This document shows positions 1-6,111 of a stretch of DNA of 8,416 nucleotides, in pieces (position 1 is the first letter of the stretch; every line of letters starts with the position of its first letter). The notes below the pieces were generated by a model that saw only the letters and a program-made list of their open reading frames with translations, had not been told where the DNA came from and did no database searches. The DNA comes from CAZPZZ01 sp964591245 (GTDB taxonomy: Bacteria > Acidobacteriota > Vicinamibacteria > Vicinamibacterales > UBA8438). The position numbers and the translations under genes were made by a program. Location of the stretch: the NCBI GenBank assembly GCA_964591245.1, contig CAZPZZ010000166.1, forward strand, positions 1 to 8,416. Reading direction: 5' to 3'.

Positions 1-710
1 TCCCAATACCCACGCGAATCCCCGGACCAGAGACCAATGGCCGTGTCCAGTGGGGGCCTCACTCCGATTTTCACGATCCGCGCATCGTGGATCATCTCGG
101 TCAGGATCACCACGTGGTCATCGCTCTGCACGATCTGCACATTGTTGTTATAGAGACTCGGGACAAAAGGTGGTCCCGAATTGAACCCGACGATACAGCG
201 TTCTGAGAGCCCACGATCCTCGGGTCCATCCTTGCTAATCCCCCCCACGACGAATCGCACCGGTCGCTCCCCTGCCACGTCGTCTCCCAGACCACCGGCG
301 ATGGTGTCGACGCCTGCCACACGGGCCGGGAGCCGCCCGTCAGCGGGAGAGACAATATGAGAGGTCCGGATATGGTCTGTGATACCAGCGCTCTCCACCC
401 AGAAATCGTTATATCCCCCCGGTCCTCCCGACCGCTGGGGCACCGCCTGATCAGACGCGGCGTCTGCCGCCGCCAACCGAACGCGTAGCTCCGCCACCTC
501 TTCATCCGTCATGAACTGCCGATCACCGAAACGGTCGGGTCTCTGCATCGGAACGTTGGATGAAAAATTCCAGACTCCCTGCAGGTCGGGACGACCCGAT
601 GCGGTACGGAGTCGCTCGTCACGCTCGGACACCTGGCCACCAAGGGCGACCGGCACGCCGCCCGCCACGAGCAGCGTCACCGTACATAGCTGTTTCAACA
701 TTCCGCTCAC
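1..710 (-). CDS. Secreted protein of unknown function, 'GRPDLQGVWNF' family (C-terminus cut by window edge)
   Basis: The reading frame is open from its start to the left edge, so the C-terminus is missing; about 236 residues are visible. The N-terminus (MLKQLCTVTLLVAGGVPVALGG) is a probable signal peptide, so the product should be exported. After it come GRPDLQGVWNF and, near the visible end, GLSERCIVGFNSGPPFVPSLYNNNVQIVQ and WSGDSRGYW (each part is separate). I recall this pattern from secreted hypothetical proteins that are abundant in Acidobacteriota, whose function is unknown to me; no catalytic motif is evident. A GTG at 710-708 has an AGGGAG site 7 nt upstream and is preferred. The in-frame ATG at 701-699 is the alternative and gives a protein three residues shorter. 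The gene lies 157 bp downstream of the GSDH-type dehydrogenase on the same strand and could share its transcript. Confidence 0.8.
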   Translation of the reverse strand, partial: MSGMLKQLCTVTLLVAGGVPVALGGQVSERDERLRTASGRPDLQGVWNFSSNVPMQRPDRFGDRQFMTDEEVAELRVRLAAADAASDQAVPQRSGGPGGYNDFWVESAGITDHIRTSHIVSPADGRLPARVAGVDTIAGGLGDDVAGERPVRFVVGGISKDGPEDRGLSERCIVGFNSGPPFVPSLYNNNVQIVQSDDHVVILTEMIHDARIVKIGVRPPLDTAIGLWSGDSRGYW

Positions 711-717
711 AAGCTTT

Positions 718-723
718 CTCCCT
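718..723 (-). promoter_or_regulatory. Ribosome binding site for the leftmost gene
   Basis: AGGGAG on the minus strand lies 7 nt before the GTG at 710. It is 16 nt before the ATG at 701, which is too far for good initiation. This favours the GTG start. Confidence 0.55.
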
Positions 724-867
724 ATCCGATTCTGCATGGGCGCTCTGTTCTACAACTGACCTTGAACTCCGCTGACCGGGCATCGTCTCATCGCGATTCC
801 TTCCGTACCCACGATGGCCGGACGGGTGATCTTCAGTCCTCATTCCCCAGGAACTCGAGGTACGCCG

Positions 868-2271
868 TCATGGCACAATCTGCCTGATGATTCCATCGTG
901 TTTGTTCATCAAGAACAGCCGACCGTTGGATGCCTGCCCGAAGCGCAGGTCGGCTCGCGCAGCAGGCTGCCGTCCTTGCCGGACGGTAGTTTCCGCGACG
1001 ACGTCGAGAAATCGCTTCACCCGCTCTCCATCTCGCAGGAGCACACGACGAATCGCATTCTGGCCCCCCGCCGGCAGGTTATCCGCAGACAGATAGAAGA
1101 TCTCACCTTGTGGAAAGTCAGCAAACAGTACCAGGTCCCTCAGTTGGGGAATCGTTTCGCCGCGGTATACCAACACACCTCCCGCGGCCGATCGAGATTG
1201 CAACAGTGGGTCCAATTGTCCGTACTCGGCGATGGGAAACGTAATCCCTGCGTCGCTCCGGGGATCGCTCAATGCCACCGCTTGGCGACTGATGAACCGA
1301 TAGCTACCCTCCCAGGTATTCCATCCAAGGTCGGCGCCAGCTGTCACCAGACTGACTTCTTCGATGATATTTTGTCCAATGTCCGTCACGAACATGTTGC
1401 CGTTTGTCGGATCCCAGGCCAGTCCCTGTGGATTACGGAGACCCGAGGCGAAGATCTCACCGAGCGTGGCGTCATCACCATCCGAGACGTATGGATTCTG
1501 TCGCGGAACGCCGTACTGCTCGTTGCGGCTGTTACCGCCCAGCGGATCAATCCGGAGAATCTTGCCAAACACCACACCAAGATTCTGCGCCAGCGCTAGC
1601 GGATCCCCTCCGCTCCCGCCGTCAGCAACGCCAACATACAGCAGCCCAAAATCGTCGTCACCAGCAACGGCCAGAGGGTTGAACGTCAGATATCCGCCAT
1701 TGTGGTTTCCGAATGGCTGTTCAACCCTAAGAATCTCCCGGGGTGGCCCCCCGTCGTAGGGGACAGCCGCCACGTCGCGGGCCGAGAACTCCACTAAGAT
1801 GGTATCGTGGGTATCTCGTCCTCCACCTGAGACAAAGTCTGGCGTCGGACCGCGGTCAGACGTATCCATCCAGGCATACACCTTTCCGTACCCAGCTGTC
1901 TCCGAAATCGAGAACTGCGGGTGCAGCGCAAAACTCTGCACCCCGCGTTCCCGCCCAGAGAACTCGACCGGTACATCCCAGCGCGGATCGTTGATATCGA
2001 GATAGAGCCTGACCTCTCCCGCGTCGCTGATCGTGTAAATGGGGCCCTGCATGTCGTTGACAAATATCCGCCCCGCCACGGCTTCGTCAACGAGTCGCAT
2101 CGGACGGGCACGTGCCCCGCCAACATCCGGAAGCGCCGCATATTCCGAGTAACCAACGACGATAACGCCCTCGGTCGCCTCGATGGGACGTGGATACGGA
2201 TCGCCAGGCGTCTGCGAATGAGCCGGCGCCGCCAAGACCACCGCCCCCAGCGTCAGGCATATCCTTAGCAT
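868..2271 (-). CDS. Secreted PQQ-dependent sugar dehydrogenase, GSDH (glucose/sorbosone dehydrogenase, HHIP-like) family
   Basis: A 467-residue protein whose N-terminus MLRICLTLGAVVLAAPAHSQ is a signal peptide, with cleavage likely near residue 19-20, so it should act in the periplasm. The body is a six-bladed beta-propeller of the GSDH type. The seen motifs are SFALHPQF (113-120), GNHNGGYLTFNP (188-199), YVGVADGGSGGDP (212-224), GKILRIDP (236-243), ASGLRNPQGLAWDP (275-288), VTDIGQN (295-301), and LGWNTWEG (315-322). In the family, the His of HNGG (H190) and the Arg-Asn of LRNPQG (R279, N280) match residues lining the PQQ site of soluble quinoprotein glucose dehydrogenase. The expected reaction is oxidation of a sugar or sugar-derived aldehyde, with electrons passed to an unknown acceptor; the substrate cannot be read from sequence. 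The start at 2271 is chosen over upstream ATG (2289) and GTG (2322) because GAGGTG sits just before it and it opens directly onto the signal peptide. Confidence 0.88.
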   Translation of the reverse strand: MLRICLTLGAVVLAAPAHSQTPGDPYPRPIEATEGVIVVGYSEYAALPDVGGARARPMRLVDEAVAGRIFVNDMQGPIYTISDAGEVRLYLDINDPRWDVPVEFSGRERGVQSFALHPQFSISETAGYGKVYAWMDTSDRGPTPDFVSGGGRDTHDTILVEFSARDVAAVPYDGGPPREILRVEQPFGNHNGGYLTFNPLAVAGDDDFGLLYVGVADGGSGGDPLALAQNLGVVFGKILRIDPLGGNSRNEQYGVPRQNPYVSDGDDATLGEIFASGLRNPQGLAWDPTNGNMFVTDIGQNIIEEVSLVTAGADLGWNTWEGSYRFISRQAVALSDPRSDAGITFPIAEYGQLDPLLQSRSAAGGVLVYRGETIPQLRDLVLFADFPQGEIFYLSADNLPAGGQNAIRRVLLRDGERVKRFLDVVAETTVRQGRQPAARADLRFGQASNGRLFLMNKHDGIIRQIVP

Positions 2272-2274
2272 GAC

Positions 2275-2280
2275 CACCTC
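2275..2280 (-). promoter_or_regulatory. Ribosome binding site for the GSDH-type dehydrogenase
   Basis: GAGGTG on the minus strand, with the GAGG core 5 nt before the ATG at 2271, is a near-perfect Shine-Dalgarno sequence. It selects the start that places the signal peptide at the N-terminus. Confidence 0.65.
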
Positions 2281-2416
2281 ACATTTCATTCGCGTGCTCG
2301 GGTCACGCGGGCACAAGCACACCGATCACCCATGAAACGGCAAGACTCAACGCACACCTCACTGTTGCATCTTCATAGTCGGTCTCGGAGAGCCGTCACC
2401 GCCGCCCTACGCACGA

Positions 2417-2788
2417 TCAATCGAGTGCATAGACGGTACCTGAAGCCCTGTGCCGAACAAAATCAAGGTTGTCGACCGCGAACGTCCGCTGGCCATCTGC
2501 CAGCAGCGTGATGTGTTTCAGGATACGCTGATTCGTTCCACTACTTCGCCACACGCCGCCGCCACTAAACGTTGCCGTCCCACCATCCGGCGAGAAGGCT
2601 TGCCCTCGTATCGTATGCGCCCCCGTCTCCCCCTCCGCGTCTATAGCCGGCCCGAGCGTGACCGTATACAGCACATTCCCGAAGGGGCCGGCTTCAACCT
2701 CCGCATTGACCATCACCCCGGCCTCTGTCACCGTCACCGCGGTAATGGTGCCAGCAAAATCCGTCAATTTCTCACCTAGAACACCCAT
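2417..2788 (-). CDS. Small soluble beta-rich protein of unknown function
   Basis: A 123-residue protein beginning MGVLGEKLTDFAGTIT, with no signal peptide or membrane segment, so probably cytoplasmic. The sequence is a run of short alternating hydrophobic strands separated by Gly/Asp turns, for example VLYTVTLGP (39-47), TATFSGGGVWR (71-81), and ILKHITLLADGQ (89-100), ending in SGTVYALD. This suggests a single small beta-barrel, perhaps calycin-like. The opening 'MGxLGEK' and the 'G-GGxW-G' centre remind me of small hypothetical proteins in Actinobacteria and Acidobacteriota, but I cannot name a family or ligand. No catalytic motif is visible. The start at 2788 is fixed by a GAGGAGG site 8 nt upstream; an upstream ATG at 2824 lacks this. 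It is the first of three same-strand genes, 145 bp before the GSDH-type dehydrogenase. Confidence 0.72.
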   Translation of the reverse strand: MGVLGEKLTDFAGTITAVTVTEAGVMVNAEVEAGPFGNVLYTVTLGPAIDAEGETGAHTIRGQAFSPDGGTATFSGGGVWRSSGTNQRILKHITLLADGQRTFAVDNLDFVRHRASGTVYALD

Positions 2789-3075
2789 GGGAACATCCTC
2801 CTCAGTCTGGTCAAAAGATACCACTGGACGGCGTTGCAGCCGAACTCTCGCCCTCCCTGCCTAGGGGACGACCCACACCCTTATTTCGATAGGACGACAC
2901 GGCGACAGACAACCAGATGCGTGTGCTCCCACGAACCTCCGCACAACCGGTCACGCAGTTCGGTAAGATAATCCCCCGGTGACGGCGTTGTCAGTGTCTC
3001 GGCGTTACCTGCCCGTCTCCGCACCGCGAACAGAGATTCGTCCTTAGACTCGCGCATTACTCGGCTCTCGCGATA
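2789..3075. other. Divergent intergenic region
   Basis: These 287 bp separate the leftward small-protein gene from the rightward outer-membrane-protein gene and must hold promoters for both. I find no convincing -35/-10 pair, operator or coding sequence. The rightward gene has no recognisable Shine-Dalgarno site just before its ATG. Confidence 0.5.
2797..2803 (-). promoter_or_regulatory. Ribosome binding site for the small beta-rich protein
   Basis: GAGGAGG on the minus strand, 8 nt before the ATG at 2788, is a consensus Shine-Dalgarno site. It supports this short gene as real and rules in favour of the internal ATG over the one at 2824. Confidence 0.7.
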
Positions 3076-3909
3076 ATGACCACGAGTAACCCGACGGTCG
3101 GCGCTCTTGTCTCCGCAACCGTCTACGTGCTGCTAAGCGCGGTGCTGACAGCCGCCCAGCCTGCGCCAGCGGGACCCACCGGCATGACACCCGAGACGAA
3201 GCAAGTCGGCGTGCAGATCGGCCTCGGTGGACTGCTCGGTGTTCCCGTGGGTGAATTCGCCGACGACGTGGCTGCCGCGAACGGCGTGTCGGCCGACGTG
3301 AGTTACCGGTTCGATGGAACGTCAGTGCAGCTCGGGGCCATCGTAGCCTCCCTCTCATACGACGGTGTCACACGCCGGATGCCACTGCAAAGCGGCCCGC
3401 GCGCACCATCACACACTCCCTTCGACGTCACCACCAGCAACAAATTCCTGATGGCTCACGGGCGGATCCGTCTCCAGCCCACGACAGGCACGGCGCGGAC
3501 GTACGTAGAGGGCCTTCTCGGGCTCACTCGGTTCTACACTCAAACGAGTTTTATTTCGGTCAACGACAACATCTCGTTTCGGGTCTCGGATTTCGTCCGC
3601 GGCGGTGGCCGTGGCGCGCTCGACGATGGAGGATCCGCCTTCTTTTCCGGGATGACGATGGGCCGTGCCACCAACTCCAGTAGCGTAACGATAAGCGGGG
3701 GCGGCGGGGGTGGAATCCTACTACGCCTTGCGGCCTGGTCTCGAGCTCGCCTGCATCTTGACCTCGGTGCACAGTACGTCTACGCCGGCGAATCGGACTA
3801 CCTCGTAGCGGATGAACACGGGCAGGAGATCGGATCTGCCGTGCTCTCGACCCGCCGGTCCCCGGTCAATATCTTTCTTCTGCGCTTTGGTTCCGTGTTG
3901 TCGTTCTAG
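3076..3909 (+). CDS. Probable outer-membrane beta-barrel protein
   Basis: A 277-residue protein. Residues 8-27 form a hydrophobic export segment, with cleavage likely near TAAQ-PAPAG; the n-region lacks Lys/Arg, which is atypical. The mature part consists of alternating amphipathic strands, for example VGVQIGLGGLLGVP (44-57), SVQLGAIVASLSYDGV (83-98), FLMAHGRIRLQP (124-135), YVEGLLGLTRFY (143-154), LHLDLGAQYVYAG (227-238), and VNIFLLRFGSVLSF (264-277), ending in a C-terminal Phe. That ending and pattern are classic for outer-membrane barrels of about eight strands. Two Gly-rich loops (176-186 and 208-213) probably face outward. No ATG, GTG or TTG lies in frame between the upstream stop at 2980 and the chosen ATG, which has no clear ribosome binding site. 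The function (porin, adhesin or structural) is unknown; an OmpA/OmpW-like fold is inference. It is flanked by two quinoprotein dehydrogenases on the opposite strand. Confidence 0.7.
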   Translation: MTTSNPTVGALVSATVYVLLSAVLTAAQPAPAGPTGMTPETKQVGVQIGLGGLLGVPVGEFADDVAAANGVSADVSYRFDGTSVQLGAIVASLSYDGVTRRMPLQSGPRAPSHTPFDVTTSNKFLMAHGRIRLQPTTGTARTYVEGLLGLTRFYTQTSFISVNDNISFRVSDFVRGGGRGALDDGGSAFFSGMTMGRATNSSSVTISGGGGGGILLRLAAWSRARLHLDLGAQYVYAGESDYLVADEHGQEIGSAVLSTRRSPVNIFLLRFGSVLSF

Positions 3910-4020
3910 GCGTGTCTGCCACGCCGCGCTCCTACGCGGTCAATTCCGCGGTCCGAAAGCATGGCGAGGCCCCCACAGAACAACTCATTTACGAGTCCCC
4001 ACACCGCTGACCTGGGACCG

Positions 4021-4058
4021 CTCTCCTCCCCCTCCCGAACGCAGGGGGGGGAGAAGAG
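4021..4058. repeat. Long GC-rich inverted repeat (hairpin) downstream of the outer-membrane protein gene
   Basis: The left arm 4021-4035 pairs with the right arm 4044-4058 around an 8-nt loop (CGAACGCA). That is 15 positions with one C-A mismatch and one G-U pair, and includes a run of eight G. It lies 111 nt past the stop of the outer-membrane protein gene. No T-run follows on either strand, so it is not a standard intrinsic terminator. It could still stabilise the mRNA 3' end or help Rho-dependent termination. Confidence 0.5.
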
Positions 4059-4151
4059 GGAAAGGTAGGATTATGGAAGCGCAGATCTCTTGACCCGCGA
4101 AAAAGAAGAGCGTTTCGGCCGGATAAGGTCTCCGTCTGTCTCGCACAGCGC

Positions 4152-4170
4152 GACTGACCTTGAGTCAGTC
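4152..4170. repeat. Palindrome, 7-bp arms with 5-nt loop
   Basis: GACTGAC-CTTGA-GTCAGTC is a perfect inverted repeat in the non-coding stretch. It could be a protein-binding site or a small hairpin. There is no gene start nearby to regulate, so its role is unclear. Confidence 0.35.
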
Positions 4171-4182
4171 ATACGGCAGGCT

Positions 4183-4350
4183 GACAGTACCGGCCAGGTG
4201 GGCCGCCGTTTGCCTCGAACCGATCCGAGCCCCATGTAGCGCCATGGCGATCACAGTACCGACCAGTCCAGCCCAACCCCGCAGTGCTCATCGCCGTTCT
4301 ATCGTTCGTCTGCGTCATCAGGGTCACAATCTTCAGGACTGGTACTGTCC
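4183..4350. repeat. Three copies of an ACAGTACC element, two direct and one inverted
   Basis: GACAGTACCGGCCAG at 4183-4197 and CACAGTACCGACCAG at 4252-4266 differ at two positions. The third copy is inverted: GGACTGGTACTGTCC at 4336-4350, whose complement reads GGACAGTACCAGTCC. All three sit in 168 bp of non-coding DNA. The second and third could pair as distant arms around about 66 nt. The function is unknown; an operator cluster or a remnant of a mobile-element end are both possible. Confidence 0.35.
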
Positions 4351-4573
4351 GTGGCTCAGCCGCATTCGATGATGCGAGTGTAGACAGCTACGCCCTACCC
4401 CACCATGACGCAGCGCACAGAGGCACAGTGCGCTTGTGCACACTCTCCAAGACGTTGACCGGATCGCGGCCTCGCGACCATCAGCCGGCACGCAACATCG
4501 GTACCCTCAACGCACCGTGTGCAGTTGCACCACGACCGGGGAAGCCGCGTAACGACGGTCGTCTCTTGCGGCG

Positions 4574-5935
4574 TCATGGCCCAGTGTAGGTAAAGCGAAG
4601 AATCGCACCAGGATGCGCCAACTCGTCCGTCATGGTTCCAGACAGACCAGTCGTACGCCCTCCGGTATCCGTCGCGATGTAGATGGTCCGTCCGTCTGGA
4701 TGAATCGCCAAATCACGGTACCGGTTCACCGTCCTGAAGAGTTCGACCGGATCACCCATGGCCGACCGACCATCGCGTGCGAGCGGCTGACGATACATCC
4801 TGCCCTTGATCATGCCCGGCACGAGCAAGGAATCACCCCACTCGACGATGCCCCCCTCGCGGGCGATGTAGATGTCCAGGCTCGACGGGGCAATTGTGAC
4901 GCCTCCCTGTGTCTCGAAATCGTAGTCGTTCGACACCGTGAACAAGGTCTGGAGAGGCGGCCGAAAGTCTGGATGATTCCAGCCCCCCTCACTCTGCTGC
5001 GGCACTGAATCGGGAATGGCATTCGTGTCAAAGGCCAAGGCGCTACACGCGGTCGGACGCGACGCCGACCAATTGCCGTAGACATACGCCTGATCGTCCA
5101 CATAGCCGGCTACGTGAGGCCATCCATAGTTTCGACCACTCTCGACAAGGTTCAACTCATCGTCGGTGCTAGGGCCATGTTCCGAGGCATACAGCAGCCC
5201 TTCCGATCCGAACGCCAACCCCTGAGGGTTCCGATGGCCATAGGAAAGAATATGACTCTGGACGCCGCCGAGTCTGGGGTTATCCGACGGAATCGACCCA
5301 TCGAGATTCAATCTCAGAATCTTGCCTTCGTATTGGGTCCAGTCTTCCGCCCGTACCTCCGCCGCTGTCGGCAGCTCTTGCGCCAGGTTGGGATTGCAGA
5401 AATTCTGAAGCCAGTTCCCGCCCTGATCGCCGATCGTCAGATACAGCTTCTCATCTGGCCCGATGACCAGCCGCCCCCCAAGATGGTCATCGTGCGCAGG
5501 AAGCCCCACGACAATATCGACCGGATCGTCCAACACACCGGTCTCCGCCGTGTATGAAAACCGTCGGAGCTTGAGCCGGGCATCAGGACCGTCCTGATAG
5601 GTGAACGCAACATAGACTAACGCCGTCCCGTCCAGCAAGCCGGGATGTAATGCAAGACCGAGCAACCCATCCTGCGGGATGCTCTGAAACACCTCCGAAA
5701 TGGTGACCGCGACCTGTTGTGTCCCATCGTCCGGATCAATGCGGACCACCCGCCCGGCCGTGCGTTCCGTCACCCAAAGATGCCCATCGGGGCCCCAGGT
5801 AACTTCCCACGGGTACTCCAGACCGGTCGTTACCACGTCCATCGAAAACCGCTCCTGCGCCGAGACCGGTGACTGCTCATTGACGAATAGGGGGACCACT
5901 ACAAGCAGCAACGCTGCATACAGATATCGTGTCAT
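4574..5935 (-). CDS. gdhB: Soluble PQQ-dependent glucose dehydrogenase (s-GDH family), periplasmic
   Basis: A 453-residue precursor with signal peptide MTRYLYAALLLVVVPLFV and an SAQ cleavage site near residue 27. It resembles the soluble quinoprotein glucose dehydrogenase of Acinetobacter calcoaceticus along its length (that precursor is about 478 residues, from memory). PQQ and catalytic positions are kept: Q88, D150-H151 (catalytic base His144 in Acinetobacter), D170 in TIGDQG, R235-N236 in GHRNPQG, Ca-ligand G254-P255 in SEHGPSTDDE, K377, and R405/R407 in NRYRD. The expected reaction is oxidation of glucose or another aldose to its 1,5-lactone in the periplasm, using Ca and PQQ. One oddity is that residues about 335-352 are shorter than in Acinetobacter and lack its loop cysteines and aromatic residues, so the substrate may differ. 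The start at 5935 is chosen for GGAAGG 5 nt upstream and the signal peptide; an in-frame ATG at 6094 would add an implausible leader. It is divergent from the hydrolase gene. Confidence 0.9.
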   Translation of the reverse strand: MTRYLYAALLLVVVPLFVNEQSPVSAQERFSMDVVTTGLEYPWEVTWGPDGHLWVTERTAGRVVRIDPDDGTQQVAVTISEVFQSIPQDGLLGLALHPGLLDGTALVYVAFTYQDGPDARLKLRRFSYTAETGVLDDPVDIVVGLPAHDDHLGGRLVIGPDEKLYLTIGDQGGNWLQNFCNPNLAQELPTAAEVRAEDWTQYEGKILRLNLDGSIPSDNPRLGGVQSHILSYGHRNPQGLAFGSEGLLYASEHGPSTDDELNLVESGRNYGWPHVAGYVDDQAYVYGNWSASRPTACSALAFDTNAIPDSVPQQSEGGWNHPDFRPPLQTLFTVSNDYDFETQGGVTIAPSSLDIYIAREGGIVEWGDSLLVPGMIKGRMYRQPLARDGRSAMGDPVELFRTVNRYRDLAIHPDGRTIYIATDTGGRTTGLSGTMTDELAHPGAILRFTYTGP

Positions 5936-6111
5936 GCTTGCCTTCCATGGCGCTTCCCGCGATCGACACACGACCTCGATCTTCCGGAAACGGAAAAAAG
6001 GACCGTCACCCGCGAGATCGTAGCAGGTCAGGCGTCGCGACTCGACCTGGAATCCTGCTTTTAGTTTCGATGCTGCGACCGGGTCCAGCTTCACATAAAA
6101 TCGTGAGCATC
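5936..6111. other. Divergent promoter region between gdhB-type gene and hydrolase gene
   Basis: This 176-bp gap lies between two outward-reading genes and must contain promoters for both. I cannot identify a confident -35/-10 pair or operator. CATAAA at 6093-6098 is a weak -10 candidate for the rightward gene. The position allows joint regulation of the two genes. Confidence 0.45.
5941..5946 (-). promoter_or_regulatory. Ribosome binding site for the gdhB-type gene
   Basis: GGAAGG on the minus strand, 5 nt before the ATG at 5935, decides between this start and the longer in-frame one at 6094. An ATG at 5948 is out of frame. Confidence 0.5.

Larger units (their letters stand above)
3910..4573. 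other. 664-bp stretch without a convincing gene
   Basis: This lies between two convergent genes, the rightward outer-membrane protein and the leftward gdhB-type dehydrogenase. Short open frames exist on both strands but have Arg/Pro/Cys-rich, low-quality translations, no ribosome sites and no family resemblance. The region holds a long GC-rich hairpin (4021-4058), a 7-bp palindrome (4152-4170) and three copies of an ACAGTACC element (4183-4350). It is longer than a convergent spacer needs to be, so a decayed gene or a small RNA is possible but unproven. Confidence 0.5.

Noticed and set aside
107..505. A 132-codon leftward open frame within the first gene
   Set aside because: It is an alternative frame of the secreted 'GRPDLQGVWNF' protein, whose own frame is continuous to the window edge and carries recognised conserved motifs.
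814..1599. A 261-codon rightward open frame opposite the GSDH-type dehydrogenase
   Set aside because: It lies antisense to a gene with clear family motifs, signal peptide and ribosome site; its translation resembles no family and is explained by GC-rich codon use on the other strand.
4021..4058. Intrinsic (Rho-independent) terminator
   Set aside because: The stem is strong but there is no T-run after it on either strand, so it is listed only as an inverted repeat.
4183..4350. Insertion sequence or CRISPR repeats
   Set aside because: No transposase fragment, no target duplication seen, and the three short copies are unevenly spaced and in mixed orientation.
4160..4589. Overlapping short rightward open frames in the non-coding stretch, and one leftward at 4395-4577
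   Set aside because: No ribosome sites, low-complexity Arg/Pro/Cys composition, no recognisable family; one runs into the end of the gdhB-type gene on the other strand.
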